Of a stretch of 42,119 nt of DNA, positions 41,172 through 42,119 are shown piece by piece. The notes below the pieces were generated by a model, which made no database searches, was not told the DNA's origin, and saw only the letters and a program-made list of their open reading frames with translations. Every line of letters begins with the position of its first letter. The stretch's first letter is position 1. Position numbers and translations under genes: made by a program. This DNA comes from an uncultured Nitrospiraceae bacterium (GTDB taxonomy: Bacteria; Nitrospirota; Thermodesulfovibrionia; Thermodesulfovibrionales; SM23-35), in NCBI GenBank assembly GCA_937138415.1, contig CAKZPA010000049.1, forward strand, positions 1 to 42,119, written 5' to 3'.

Positions 41172-41390
41172 CTAAGTCTTCTGTCGAGCCTTCTTTAGCA
41201 TACCTATCGGCTTCTCCAATTTCCTGATGTTCTCGTACATCATCAAGAACAGCGCACCCGGTGTTCCCATCATGAGATGACAAGTGCCAAGACCGGACTT
41301 GATGCGGCACCCCAAGCCGAGAAACGTCACGTTCGCCTCTCCTTTGAGGATTGGGAATGCGGTGATGTCAGCGCACCCTCCGAGCGCTCC
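41172..41390 (-). pseudogene. DUF169-like C-terminal remnant
   Basis: Read on the minus strand, the segment translates as GGCADITAFPILKGEANVTF, LGLGCRIKSGLGTCHLMMG, PGALFLMMYENIRKLEKPIG, MLKKARQKT and stops at TAG (41174-41172). The pattern, with CADITAFP and GCRIKS, looks like the end of DUF169-type proteins. No start or N-terminal part is present: the frame is closed just upstream and further pieces of coding character (FEEFEEVERS) are in another frame. It is a degraded gene end. Family assignment is moderate. Confidence 0.45.
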
Positions 41391-41457
41391 ACTTCTTCAA
41401 ATTCTTCAAAGGGGAACACGCAATGAGTTACGCTGCATGTCAGGATTCGGCCAGGGA

Positions 41458-41799
41458 TCAGGGTGCTACCTGGTTTCTGATCAGAATGAGGTACGCCGTT
41501 ACGAGATAGAGAAACAGCCCTATGACGAGGGACGGAACGAAGCCCAATTTTTCCGTGAGGAAGATGATCGCGAAGATGTAGGCCAGCCAGGGGAATAGCA
41601 TAATAATGAGCCCCTTTGCATAGGAAACAATAGCTTTTTGATCGGACTCGAAGTAAATCGTCAGAAACGTTATCACAGTAACAACGGGTACATTAGCGAT
41701 GAAGGCTGCGTGCAATCCTTTTGCGTGGCTGGCGAGATACGTGACGACGCTGACGATAGCTCCGCCGATGACGAAATAGAGAACGTACTTCATTTCCAT
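41458..41799 (-). CDS. DUF3147/GlpM-like small membrane protein
   Basis: The 113-residue protein has four predicted helices: KYVLYFVIGGAIVSVVTYLA, AAFIANVPVVTVITFLTIYF, LIIMLFPWLAYIFAIIFLT and LVIGLFLYLVTAYLILI. The layout resembles GlpM/DUF3147 proteins, small inner-membrane proteins of unknown mechanism. No good ribosome site precedes either ATG (41799 or 41793). It lies downstream of the rRNA terminator on the same strand. Confidence 0.8.
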   Translation of the reverse strand: MEMKYVLYFVIGGAIVSVVTYLASHAKGLHAAFIANVPVVTVITFLTIYFESDQKAIVSYAKGLIIMLFPWLAYIFAIIFLTEKLGFVPSLVIGLFLYLVTAYLILIRNQVAP

Positions 41800-41831
41800 G
41801 GGACCAAAAGAAACACAGGAAGAATGAAAAG

Positions 41832-41859
41832 AAAAGGCCTGGTTTTCACCAAGCCTTTT
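41832..41859 (-). terminator. rRNA operon terminator
   Basis: On the minus strand AAAAGGCTTGGT-GAAA-ACCAGGCCTTTT forms a stem with a GNRA-type loop followed by TTTTCTTTTC, about 10 bases after the 5S 3' end. Confidence 0.85.
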
Positions 41860-41868
41860 CCCAATTTA

Positions 41869-41987
<119 letters not shown>

Positions 41988-42073
41988 ACCCTGTATTCGC
42001 GTAAAATTCTACCATTACGAGAGGATATTTTTCATCCATCCTTTTTCTTTGACAACGCAAGGGAGGGGGAATA

Positions 42074-42119
42074 AGGGTCAAGTCGCACGGTCTATTAGTA
42101 CTGGTCAGCTGAGTGCATT
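42074..42119 (-). rRNA. rrl: 23S ribosomal RNA, 3' end (cut by window edge)
   Basis: The minus strand ends with GACCAGTACTAATAGACCGT and GCGACTTGACCC, the conserved 3' terminus of bacterial 23S rRNA. The rest lies beyond the right edge. About 87 nt separate it from the 5S gene, as expected for an rRNA operon. Confidence 0.9.

Overview
The window is bacterial: dense, GC-rich, mostly operonic, with strong Shine-Dalgarno sites and an rRNA operon end on the right edge. The gene mix points to a chemolithotroph-like or anaerobic environmental lineage. It includes an octaheme hydroxylamine-oxidoreductase-type cytochrome, a cytochrome P460-family protein, a DsrC/TusE-like gene, class I two-subunit fumarase, paired small cysteine-rich redox proteins, and a protein disulfide oxidoreductase with a thioredoxin-reductase-like flavoprotein. 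Nitrospirota or a deltaproteobacterial-type relative fits best, but this is inference from gene content and no marker gene is complete enough to settle it.

Layout. 1-10.3 kb is a minus-strand run: a secreted SBBP beta-propeller protein (cut by the left edge), an AI-2E-family permease, a site-2 protease with CBS domains, a P2-type cation ATPase, and glgC and malQ for glycogen metabolism. 10.4-12.2 kb (+) holds a BtuF/BtuC-type cobalamin uptake pair, followed on the minus strand by a 54-residue lysine-rich histone-H1-like protein. 12.7-16.1 kb (-) is an operon with a CobD/HisC-like protein whose PLP lysine is replaced by tyrosine, a DgkA-PAP2 fusion, and fumarase alpha and beta. 16.2-25.1 kb has an Ogg2 glycosylase, an M1-like/ChaN/PDZ fusion, an Slp lipoprotein with an aromatic tail, an AsnC-type domain, a SPOR lipoprotein, several small proteins, a PAP2 phosphatase, a NYN RNase, an Ste24-like protease and a ferredoxin.

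25.2-34.4 kb is an accessory redox and signalling region, roughly bracketed by two inverted copies of a ~175-bp structured palindromic element (A and B). Between them lie a REC protein, a NarL-type regulator, a PAS/GAF histidine kinase split by an amber codon, a ferritin-like protein, cytochrome P460, a small zinc-ribbon/rubredoxin-like protein (a second copy lies just past B), a frameshifted cupin gene and a double UspA. 34.5-42.1 kb holds PDO with its reductase, a lactate/malate dehydrogenase, the octaheme cytochrome, hisF, a DUF4126 protein, a DUF3147-type protein, then 5S and 23S rRNA on the minus strand.

From 25.2 kb to the right end at least six genes are broken in different ways: dsrC-like (frameshift plus amber), histidine kinase (amber), cupin (frameshift), coaE (only a P-loop start), an MBL-fold gene (large internal deletion) and a DUF169-like remnant. 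The first 25 kb has none that I can see. Amber is an ordinary terminator elsewhere in the window (glgC, slp, a zinc-ribbon gene), so I read the in-frame ambers as lesions rather than recoding. The most interesting items are the A/B element, the cluster of decayed genes, the lysine-less aminotransferase fold, the ChaN fusion and the apparently leaderless genes.
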